Source of the DNA: Apostichopus japonicus
Taxonomy: Eukaryota > Echinodermata > Holothuroidea > Aspidochirotida > Stichopodidae
Assembly (NCBI RefSeq): GCF_037975245.1
Contig: NC_092575.1
Span: 10,198,001 to 10,262,000, forward strand
Length of the DNA stretch: 64,000 nt
Reading direction: 5' to 3'
The notes beneath the pieces are model-generated. The model made no database searches. It had not been told where the DNA came from and saw only the letters and a list, made by a program, of their open reading frames with translations. Numbering within the stretch: the first letter of the stretch is position 1; every line of letters begins with the position of its first letter. Below, one piece after another: positions 44,831 to 53,204 of the stretch. The translations under genes were made by a program, and so were the position numbers.

Positions 44831-45906
44831 ATTTGAGGTCAACAGAGGTCAGAGTCTGTAAGTAACCAAGTAAAGTAACCTGTAGGTAACCAAGATGAAC
44901 TTAAACTCTTATTGGGAATGCTCCACCCCCCCCCCCACCCCTCAATATAGTGACTCCCTGTTTTGAGGGTTTAGTTCAATAATAAACACTGAGAGTGAAC
45001 TTTAAAATGTTTTCTGGAAGCTACATGAAACAACTATCTAAAGATATCAATTATCTAAAGATGATGGGCTGTACTCGTATGTAATCCTTCCCAAGGTCTG
45101 AGAGTACTAATGTCTCTCGGCCAAGAACTTCAACATAACATACAAACGACTATTGAATAGGTTCTGATGAGTCAAGAAGGACAGAACAGCGAGACCAAGA
45201 ACGTGTTCACCACTTCTGAAATTGAAGTGGTGGGCATTTTCTCATCATTTCTCAACTTTCTCAATATTTTAGTCTGTTCTCGATTCTGTTTGCGTCCTTC
45301 GTCTGCAAAGCCCGACACTTAAATATCATTTTTGTTTACTACACGAGTGTGAGGAAGGAAAGTAACGTACGCTACGCAGGGTGCTCTACACACTGTTGCA
45401 TGGTTACTCCATATAACTGTGTGTTCATGAATAAGGACAACGAGGAACGTGAAGCAAATAACTGTCACAAATTCTTTGAATTGACTTTCTTAATTCAGAG
45501 CCTCGGCAGACACAGCCTAGATATAGGCCTATTAAGCACGGCGCCACCGTTCAGACCCGTAAGAATGCATATTCATCGTATTCATATAGGGTACATTACT
45601 ACGAGGTCAATTGTTTGGCGCTTTCAAATGCATTTACGCTAGAATCCATAACTACCGATAGTGCAAGCCCACAATCGTTTGACTGGTGTTCTTCTTTTCA
45701 GTATAACATAATATCACCACCTTCCCGATGTGCCATCTTGACCGTATGTAATGTTCCCTCGTTAAGTCAGTGTGTTAAGTTTATATTCACTCTACCCATG
45801 GAGGTAAAAACAGACCTCCATGCTCTACCTGAAGGCAGGGGCGTCAATCCGATTTGAAACGTGGGGGGGGGGGGGGGACGTGATCGATTCGAGTATTCCG
45901 GCCGTA

Positions 45907-45942
45907 AGTACTATCAGAGCCTTATAAGGCTCTGAGTACTAT
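45907..45942. repeat. Target-site copy, 20-nt scar, target-site copy (P-like excision footprint)
   Basis: AGTACTAT (45907-45914) is followed by the palindrome CAGAGCCTTATAAGGCTCTG (45915-45934) and by AGTACTAT again (45935-45942). The palindrome is the outer ten bases of the left and right ends of the adjacent P-like element joined together. This is the pattern left when a P-type element excises and leaves terminal remnants between its target-site duplications. Confidence 0.75.
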
Positions 45943-46081
45943 CAGAGCCTTATATAGAGAGAGTTGCGACAACTCGGGTCCCGGAATTTTCGATCACGTG
46001 ACCTCATGGCACCATTTTGGGGCCAACTAATTCTGCAACAACGTACGTTCGAGCAGTCAGCATATGCGCTGCCTTCACAAA

Positions 46082-46234
46082 ATGCCTGGCTGTTCAGCGT
46101 GGGGCTGTTCAAATCGTCCCGAAAACGGTTCAAAACTTTTCAGATTCCCAACAAACCTAGATAGGAGGAAAACATGGGAGGCAAAAGTAAACAGGCTTCA
46201 CTGGAAGGCGAACTCCAATCACAAACTTTGTGAT
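46082..46234 (+). CDS. THAP zinc-finger exon of the P-like transposase (partial)
   Basis: The exon starts MPGCSAWGCSNRPENGSKLF and continues RFPTNLDRRKTWEAKVNRL, with HW, an SNHKLCD end and donor GTGAGT at 46235. It has the CxxxxC pair, the conserved FP and W positions and the LC that precede the HF of a C2CH THAP domain; the final histidine must come from the next exon, which I could not find. THAP domains bind transposon ends in P elements. The upstream in-frame ATG at 46064 is possible but adds residues not seen in THAP proteins. Confidence 0.75.
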
Positions 46235-46763
46235 GTGAGTACTTCACCTAGGCCTAGTACAATGAACTAAGATTCGTAACACTAGGCCTAGCCTAGTCCA
46301 TAACCACAGGGATGTAAGTCTTCCGTATTTTTACGGAAATCCGGTTTTTTTTTTAATTCCAATAAAGTTCCACAAAATTGTACTAATATCAAATACACAA
46401 CGCGGCAAAAATGCCTGGCCCGTTGCAGCAAGCTAACTTCAATTTTCACTCATCGATCAACCAAAATACCATTTCCTGTTACACATCGCACTGCACTGTA
46501 CAACATTGTGTGTGCCATGTGAACATCGTTGCGTACGTGCGAACTTCAAATCGCCATAGCTCATTTCTTTCGTTGAAAAACCTTGCCTAATTCACGTTGA
46601 TTCGTAACTGCTGGTGCTCGACATAAGTTTCGGAAATAACGCTTGTGATATTTGTGAGCGGGTAAATCTACGGGATACGCATATGATAGTCGATATTCGT
46701 GATCGCTTTCAAATGTGAGACTGTTTTTTATTCCGGATTTCGCTGCGACGTATTCGTTACTTG

Positions 46764-46905
46764 GAGCTAGCCTAACATAACGATAGTGTGTAAGTAGTCA
46801 GAACTAGGGGTATGATGTGTTAGAGCGCTAATACTTTTGAGCTAGCCTAACATAACGATAGTGCGTAAGTATTCAGAGCTAGGAGTAGGATGCGTTAGGA
46901 CGACA
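46764..46905. repeat. 75-bp tandem duplication inside the P-like element
   Basis: GAGCTAGCCTAACATAACGA occurs at 46764 and 46839, with similar sequence following both copies (AGTGTGTAAG against AGTGCGTAAG). It is an imperfect two-copy tandem duplication in non-coding sequence of the transposon. Confidence 0.8.
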
Positions 46906-47726
46906 TTTCCCCGGTTTCTCCGAATAGTTTTCCGGGTTTTTTTTGGCTGCACTTACATCCCTGATAACCAGGACTGTGGGTTACACCACACAGTCCTTAC
47001 AGCTATGTATGGTGCACTGTGCAGTGTACATACACGCATAGTTAACATCACAGAAAACAGCATAAATTTCAGGCATGAAGATGGTCTATTTTTAACAAGT
47101 TCTGATCAAGAAAGTTGCGATGTTGGGATGAGATCTGTTATAAGGTGCATAAAAATATCTCTGCAAAGTTTAGTGGGTATATTCCTTAAATTGAAGGCTC
47201 CAGCGTGGCAAGACAAATCGGGGATCTACGAAGCACAGTGTGCAATACAAATCACCAAGGGCTAGCCTAGCCCCCTAATGAAAAACTGCTTGGCTCCATT
47301 GAGTCATGAGCTTGTTCGGATTACTATTTATGAAAATTTGGGTGGCGATCTGGCAGACCATTGAAATGATTAATCATTCTGCTTTGCACTTGATGATTTG
47401 AATTGAACTGGTCCAGAACTCCACTATCTTTTATGAAATAATATTGAAAAATTAGGTTACTAAAATATCACTGTAGGCTAGGTAAAAATATTTCCTAGAA
47501 CATTGTGTCCTGTTAGAGGATAGCAGGTAAAACTAACAGAGTCAACTGAAAACCATAGGCCAAATTAGGCTCAGGAATCATGTTTGTCCATGTCATACAT
47601 AGGTACGGTATACAGATCCTAATTCACATTCTTACAACCGGGCAGTTCCAAGCAAAAGAGGACATAACCCAGGAAATTCAATTTGACTGAGCCTAGGCCT
47701 AGCATTTTACCATGGTTGGCGGGCAA

Positions 47727-47800
47727 CTCACCCCCCCCCCAGCAATCCCCCCCAAAAGAAAACTTCTGTTGGGGGGGTTGCCCGGGGGGTGTTGTCTGGT
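47727..47800. repeat. C/G-tract foldback inside the P-like element
   Basis: A C-run segment CAATCCCCCCCAA is followed within about 25 bases by the inverse TTGGGGGGGTTG and a further G run. The stretch could form a GC-rich hairpin. It may be the remnant of a smaller inserted element. Confidence 0.55.
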
Positions 47801-48429
47801 CACGATTACCTTATCCATTAATAATAGAAGCCCATGCCTAGTAATAGAGGCTCAATTGGTATTTTGAAGAATTTCTGACTTTTTGGATCCTATAGTATAT
47901 AGATGCAGCTTTTTCAAGTTATTAGACATAAAATTCGTAGATAAAAGCCTGACTCTCATACAAAAATATTCTGAAGTAGATCTTTTCAAATTCCAGCAGC
48001 AGCTTAGTTCTCATAACGCTGAAATATCCTACTCACATATACCATATATTTGCGATGTGAGTTCCAGATTAGTGTAAATTCCTTACAGCACCCAGTTTGG
48101 GTCATATTATGGTGGTAAAGTCCTGTCAACTGCAATTTATTATTCGTATTTCATACATTTGAAATAAAGTGTTGCATGAAAATCTTCATTTGTTTTACTT
48201 TAGTATTTGTCTGTTTACTCTTTGTCTGTTTAAATTGTAATTTTTACTGGACTTATGGGTTACACATCTTAAACGTGTTAAGGCATAAATGTGTAATGCC
48301 TGGTAGGAATTCTAGATATACTTCCACAATTTTGTCCGTATATACTGTAAATGCCCTTCCCTTGCCCTATTTCATTGCCCTATTTCCCGGCAGAGAGTTA
48401 TATTAAACAGATATGCAGAGGATTGTGCA

Positions 48430-48580
48430 AGTAACCACAATGTAATCATGATTGTAATCACGATTACATTACAATGTAATCGTAATCGATTACTTCAACT
48501 TTAGGCTGTAATCGTAATCGTAATCATACATTCTCAAGTAATCGTAATCGATTACATTCAGATGTAATCGCCCCAAACCT
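48430..48580. repeat. Degenerate GTAATCG/CGATTAC array
   Basis: The words GTAATCG, TAATCGTAATCGATTAC and their inverse recur about a dozen times in 150 bases, giving an array that reads similarly on both strands. It lies inside the P-like element about 600 bases from its right end. No protein-coding potential. Confidence 0.75.
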
Positions 48581-49455
48581 GATGTGATTGGTCCATTTAG
48601 TTACCATAGCAACCAATTTTCAAAGACCTAGCTTCATGATTCTGTGCACCATGTCAGTACCAGTCACATGTCCAAATATCAACTTCATCAGCCATTGCTA
48701 GCTCAAGTTACAGTTAATCCCAATTTTGACCAATCACAGGCTTTGTTTGGTTACCATGGCAACAATGGAAGAATGTACATTATTCCGCAACTGTGCAATA
48801 TGTGTTACAATATGATATATAACCAGTCATAATACAATTTTACCGTACCAGAATATCAACTGTTGAATTTGGACTTCCAAATGTGCCAACCTCATCCCCT
48901 TGAACTTGAGCGCAGCCAATCCCTCCCCCCCCCCCTCCCGTTCGACACTCGACGTCCTACTTACACAGCCTCGGCGCCCAAAAGCACCACAACATTATCA
49001 GGCCAAAAATAAAACCCAGAATCCCGCTCACACTTCTACAATGCCATCGAAAAATTCCCCTATCCACCTGAACGTCCATTCCCACACATACTGTATGTTG
49101 CCCATTTGGCCCCAAAATGGCGCCCAAATTTCAGTTGTCGCAACTCTCTCTATATAAGGCTCTGAGTACTATCTAAGCGGAGCGCCACCATCGGTTGGCG
49201 CGCAGCGTACAAGAAAATTTTTCTTCTGGCAGACCCCTCAGATTGCAGGAAACGGCACTTCCCGTGCATTATGGCAGTAAGCAACACCCCTAAAATTGAT
49301 AAAAATTTCCGGCAATTTTTTTTGGGGGGAAATATTCTCGAAGGAAGTGATTGCCATTTATTCCTCAGTTTACCAATTCCTCGTCTCTCAGAAGCGCCCA
49401 AAATTTAAGATATCGAAACATTTTTGTGTTGGCTGATCCATGATCACCGCCCATG

Positions 49456-50460
49456 CCCGTGAGAAGTGGTGACTGGGTGAATAAAAAGCTATGCCGTTTG
49501 AAAACATGGGCAGAAAAAGCGAAAGTAGCGAAACCTAAGGTAAAACGCGCGATAACGAAGTGATTATTTTCCAGGTTAATTGAGACTGTATCAAACGAGA
49601 GCTAAGGACAAACATATTCAAAGGTAATGGCATTACTAATCCCCGATATGTCGTCTTTGAGGTGTGTGGAAAATCCGCAACGACCATCAAAGAGCAATTA
49701 AATATTTAGTCTACTTTTCGATTTCGAAAACACTTTTTTTTTAAATTATGACAAAATTTTATGACACCTTTGACAATTTTTTTTTGGGGGGGGGCCTGTG
49801 CCCCCGGGCCCCAATGGGCACGACGCCACTGATACATATTTTTTATATAATTGAGGTTCCTCAACTGCTCCCAGAGAATCTACCGAGGGTACGGCCCTGA
49901 AGTATTCTTTATTTTATAGGTTTTTATGTTTCTGATAAAGTGAATATGCCCAATGTGTCCAATAAATGTAGACATCTGTATAACAAGATATTTTATTCTT
50001 CTGTGCAAAGTTTAAGAATGTTTCCGTTTTGGTTTATGTCTCAATTTTATTAATAATCATAATGCCCCTAATTCACACCCGGATGTTAGAAAGATAAGTC
50101 TTTCTTAATTAAAGTCTAATCACTTGTCAGTTGTGACTTTTGTTAAAATATATTTATGACTGGTATAGCAATGTAGGAACCAAACAGAAGCAAACTTTAA
50201 GATTTTTATATCTGAGTCCGCCCCCTGGACCCCGCCGTGGCTTCTCCCCTGGACCCCACTCGATAATGGTTTGCACCAAGGCGCTCACGCCTCGCGCACG
50301 TTCCTTCAGATTTAACCATGTTCAGTCACTTATGTCAACCCACCACTCCCCCCCATTTTTCAGTTGGTGATTTACGCCCCTGACCTTATGCCAGCAATGT
50401 TGCCAGTTGATATTAAATATGCAATCAGTAAACCATAGGAGCATTCGTGCATATTGCTTA
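49456..50460. other. Repeat-rich intergenic sequence
   Basis: No gene is visible. It contains a fragment ending in ACGACGCCACTG near 49830, preceded by a G/C-rich stretch, which resembles a hAT-like end without a recognisable partner or target-site duplication. Confidence 0.35.
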
Positions 50461-50878
50461 TGTAGAGCCATGCCATTTTGGCATAGCTGGCCTGCGTTAG
50501 AATCTAACTCCACCGGAACTGGTCAAACCCTTCCGCTCAGATTGGGAGACCACTCAGGGCGTGGGGTAGCCTTGAAATCTATTGTTCTAAGACACAACAT
50601 TACTTTCACTAGTTAATACCACACCTCGAAGGTTTCCATTTACCTTTTAACTACGTTTTTGTCTGCTTGTGCAGCATTTGAAGTTGTTACTTTAATAGCT
50701 CTATATGAGAGCTCGCTAGTATGGTGTCAGAGAACACGCTAGCAGATTTAATTCACGGACTAGATCAAAAACCATCGTGTCTATTCCATTCTTTGTCGTC
50801 ATCGGCAGAGACCCGGAGCTCCCATCACCCCACCCCTCAGGAATGTCACCACCGAACATCCTTTCCCCCGGCGTTACA
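50461..50878 (+). repeat. 5' long terminal repeat
   Basis: The 418-base repeat starts TGTAGAGCC and ends GCGTTACA, so its ends form the short inverted pair TGTA...TACA. It aligns almost end to end with 52476-52881, the main difference being an indel of about 13 bases near 50740. Host sequence CTTA precedes it and is repeated after the 3' copy, a 4-base target-site duplication. Confidence 0.92.
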
Positions 50879-50880
50879 AA

Positions 50881-50895
50881 TGGTAGTACGAGTGG
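50881..50895 (+). other. Probable tRNA primer-binding site
   Basis: TGGTAGTACGAGTGG begins two bases inside the 5' LTR. TGG complements the CCA tail of a tRNA, and this is where reverse transcription of LTR elements is primed. I cannot name the tRNA with certainty. Confidence 0.6.
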
Positions 50896-51696
50896 GGTGA
50901 AAGCGGTAGCCGTGGCCCAGCTGGTGCCATTGGTGATACTGGCGTAGATGGTGAACCAGGTCTCGCAGGCAAATCTGGTGCCGATGGTAACCAGGGTCCA
51001 CCAGGATCTGCTGGCAGCATTGGTACTCTAGGACCAGCAGGACGACCAGGAGTATCTGGTGCACCTGGTGAAGAAGGTGTTATTGGAGAACCAGGTTCCA
51101 AGGGTAACCGTGGTAATGATGGTGCCGCAGGTGCTTTAGGACGTCAGGGAGAAATTGGCCAAATTGGACCAGCCGGTCTGACCGGTCTTACAGGTATCCA
51201 GAGTGATGAGGGTGACTCAGGCGATCCAGGCCCCAATGGCGCTCCAGGTTCAGATGGTGAAACTGGTGACATTGGACTCGATGGGCCTCAAGGACAACAG
51301 GGTCCCCGTGGTGGTAATGGACCTGATAGTCCAGCTGGAGAAAGAGGAGCTCGTGGATCTCAGGGTGATCAGGGAAGCCCAGGCGTAGAAGGAAATGTTG
51401 GACGCAATGGCGCACCAGGAATCCAGGGTCCTCAAGGTGCTACTGGTGCTCGTGGTGATCCAGGAGAGGGCCCACCAGGTCGACACAAGATTGTTGACGA
51501 ATGGGGAGACAAGATATACAAAGTCTTAGCACGCCCTACAGATGAAGCCGTTAACGTTATCCAAGCAGCTGATGGCACTGGACACAGACGTGAAATTCGA
51601 CCTTGTCCTGTTCCAGTTTGGCCTGAACCTCATAGACCAAAGCGCCAAAAAAACCACCTACACCAACAAGACGTTGGAACTCCAACCTCGTTGTGA
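50896..51696 (+). pseudogene. Captured collagen triple-helix segment, intronless
   Basis: The frame has 195 codons of Gly-X-Y (50896-51480), starting GESGSRGPAGAIGDTGVDGE, then about 70 codons of non-collagenous sequence beginning RHKIVDEWGDKIYKVLARP, up to TGA at 51694-51696. Animal fibrillar collagen genes split such sequence into many 54-base-type exons; here about 585 bases are uninterrupted, as in a cDNA. Two Gly positions have become Ser through GGT to AGT (51202-51204, 51328-51330), and one triplet is short (GDPGEGPPG). There is no in-frame ATG, and an in-frame stop precedes it in the primer-binding site. It is a fragment without its own start. The parent collagen type is unknown; the non-collagenous tail was not recognised. 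Confidence 0.8.
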
Positions 51697-51716
51697 CAAC
51701 GAGGTTGGAGTTCCAA
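51674..51716. repeat. Perfect 20-bp inverted repeat with TGA loop
   Basis: The arms 51674-51693 (TTGGAACTCCAACCTCGTTG) and 51697-51716 are exact inverse copies separated by three bases, TGA. The hairpin lies exactly at the junction between the collagen frame and the polyprotein-tail frame, which are in the same reading frame, so the TGA in the loop is the only stop between them. Confidence 0.95.
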
Positions 51717-52017
51717 TTCAAATTCATCTAGTTCGTGCTCCAGTGATGACGACGGACCTATTTTATTTCCGGTTGCAGACGTCCAGGATATTTTAGAGAC
51801 AGACAGTGATTCGTCTGCTGAGTCACAATCAGAAATTAGAGTAAGGCGTAGTTCTAGAGTGACAAAGGGTACTCACCATAATATTTTTCATGAGCCGAGG
51901 TCAATTATTCAAAATTCAATTACTGCTGAGAGCACAAAAGAACAGTTAAAGGAGCAAAATAGGGTTTTGCTAGACCAGCTAAATTTAATTTCTAGTAAAC
52001 TTCAACTTCTGAACTAG
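51697..52017 (+). pseudogene. Remnant of LTR-element polyprotein C-terminus
   Basis: An open frame of 106 codons ending in TAG contains a Ser/Asp-rich stretch and then IRVRRSSRVTKGTHHN, the type of basic RRSSR...G..H.N tail found at the end of many Ty3/gypsy polyproteins, and a short leucine-heptad stretch (EQLKEQNRVLLDQLNL). No enzymatic domain remains. Identification rests on this tail only. Confidence 0.5.
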
Positions 52018-52475
52018 ACATTGTTTTGATAGGTGCGAAAAATTGGTTTTTAGGATATCTTAATTTTCATTGTCATGCAGAGTGGTTTTGCAGATTTTTG
52101 TCACGCTATATTTTAATAGGTGGGACAATAATATGCATTTTCCTTGTTTACTTAAACGTATTCATCTTTAATGCACATGCTCGAAAATTTAGTAGTTAGT
52201 TACACTTTCATATGACTTATGCAGGGGGTGTAACAGGAAACAGTTTAATTTGTGTTGGTGCACTACGTTCGTATGGTCACCTTCAGGGTTGTACTGCATG
52301 TCATGTGTTCTTAATGTCGAAGTTTGTTTATATTTTCTCTATTTGATATTATTGCATACTGTGTATGTAGGTAAACTAATTTTCTTTTCAATTATAGCAT
52401 TAGTAGCTATGTTCACTTTTCTTTACTTGTAATAACCTCTGGTTTGAGGACAAACCTAATTTAAGCAGGGGAGAA
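52018..52475 (+). other. Internal non-coding region of the LTR element and polypurine tract
   Basis: No recognisable frame. The last bases before the 3' LTR, AGCAGGGGAGAA, form the expected polypurine tract that primes plus-strand DNA synthesis. Confidence 0.6.
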
Positions 52476-52881
52476 TGTAGAGCCATGCCATTTTGGCATA
52501 GCTGGCATGCGTTAGAATCTAACCCCACCGGAACTGGTCAAACCCTTCTGCTCAGATTGGGAGACCTCTCAGGGCGTGGGGGTAGCCTTGAAATCTATTG
52601 TTCTAAGACACAACATTACTTTCACTAGTTAATACCACACCTCGAAGATTTCTATTGACCTTTTAACTACGTTTTTGTCTGCTTGTGCAGCATTTGGAGT
52701 TGTTACTTTAATAGCTCTATGAGAGCTCGCTAGTATGATCGCTAGCAGATTTAATACACATGGACTAGAACAAAAACCATCGTGTCTATTTCATTCTTGT
52801 CGTCATCGGCAGAGACCCGGAGCTCCCACCACCCCACCCCCAGGAATGTCACCACCGAACATACTTTCCCCCGGCGTTACA
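52476..52881 (+). repeat. 3' long terminal repeat
   Basis: A 406-base copy of the 5' LTR from TGTAGAGCC to GTTACA, followed by the target-site copy CTTA. The LTRs differ by roughly two dozen substitutions and a few indels by eye, so the insertion is not recent. Confidence 0.92.
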
Positions 52882-53126
52882 CTTATATATCTAGATACGG
52901 TCCCTATAGTTCAATCTGCCGTTGAGCCCACCAAATGTAGTATTACCTCAGGTAGACCAGGAACGTATGTGACATGGCCCCATGTACTGTTACCGAATAT
53001 TCAATGAGCAGTAAACCAATCGAGTTCCATGTATAGCCTATACTCATGGGCCTATGAGCTATATGCGGTGCCAAACATACAAATAAAAAACTACAGTATG
53101 AGAGTAATTGAGGGCGGTATTGGTTA

Positions 53127-53204
53127 ATTATGGACAGAGCCGTATATAGAGATACGGCTCTGATTATGGACATAGCCGTATATTTAGACGGCTCTGATTA
53201 TGGA
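53127..53204. repeat. Two P-type excision scars between three target-site copies
   Basis: ATTATGGA occurs at 53127-53134, 53163-53170 and 53197-53204. Between copies lie a 28-base segment (53135-53162, starting CAGAGCCGTATATAGAGA and ending TACGGCTCTG) and a 26-base segment (53171-53196, starting CATAGCCGTATATTTAGA and ending ACGGCTCTG). The start of the first matches the end of the P-like element at 45943 in 17 of 18 bases. Each looks like the joined ends of an excised relative. Confidence 0.75.

Larger units (their letters stand above)
45943..49164 (+). mobile_element. P-like DNA transposon with THAP exon, probably non-autonomous
   Basis: The element is 3222 bases with perfect 32-base inverted ends (45943-45974 and 49133-49164, starting CAGAGCCTTATATAGAGA). 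It also has a perfect 15-base subterminal inverted repeat (46012-46026 and 49106-49120, CCATTTTGGGGCCAA). It is flanked by 8-base duplications AGTACTAT (45935-45942 and 49165-49172). A THAP-domain exon sits near the left end. Terminal repeats of about 31 bases, subterminal repeats, 8-base duplications and a THAP DNA-binding domain together define the P superfamily. I recognise no catalytic-domain exons, so it is probably an internally decayed or deletion derivative mobilised in trans. Confidence 0.82.
45836..49455. mobile_element. hAT-like element split by the P-like insertion
   Basis: The flanks of the P-like element look like the two parts of one older element. The left part begins CAGGGGCGTCAATCC with a G run at 45863-45878. 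The right part begins CTAAGCGGAGCGCCACCA and ends GATCACCGCCCATG (49442-49455). Both parts resemble the intact copy at 55488-56717, which starts CAGGGGGCGGCGATCC and ends GATCGCCGCCCATG. The flanking 8-mers (CCTGAAGG and CCCGTGAG) do not match, so one boundary may be wrong or decayed. Confidence 0.5.
50461..52881 (+). mobile_element. Non-autonomous LTR retroelement carrying a collagen segment
   Basis: The 2421-base element has two LTRs, a likely primer-binding site TGGTAGTACGAGTGG (50881-50895, two bases after the LTR), a purine-rich tract AGCAGGGGAGAA just before the 3' LTR, and CTTA target-site copies at 50457-50460 and 52882-52885. The internal 1.6 kb contains no gag, protease, reverse transcriptase or integrase. 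Instead it has a collagen Gly-X-Y frame at 50896-51696 and a short frame at 51697-52017 resembling the extreme C-terminus of Ty3/gypsy-type polyproteins. The simplest reading is a defective element that captured host collagen mRNA sequence during reverse transcription. It is not expected to move without help. Confidence 0.85.

Noticed and set aside
45163-45192. CTGATGAGTC...GAC sequence resembling a hammerhead ribozyme core
   Set aside because: The conserved GAAA is replaced by AGAA after the short stem and I found no matching helix I/III arms.
46861-47265. 134-codon frame inside the P-like element as transposase
   Set aside because: It starts inside a tandem duplication, shows no THAP or catalytic-domain pattern and has no supporting splice sites.
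50846-51486. Minus-strand frames rich in Pro and Gly opposite the collagen segment
   Set aside because: The complement of Gly-X-Y codons with Pro gives Pro/Gly-rich shadows. The plus strand has the regular glycine every third residue and runs in the LTR direction.
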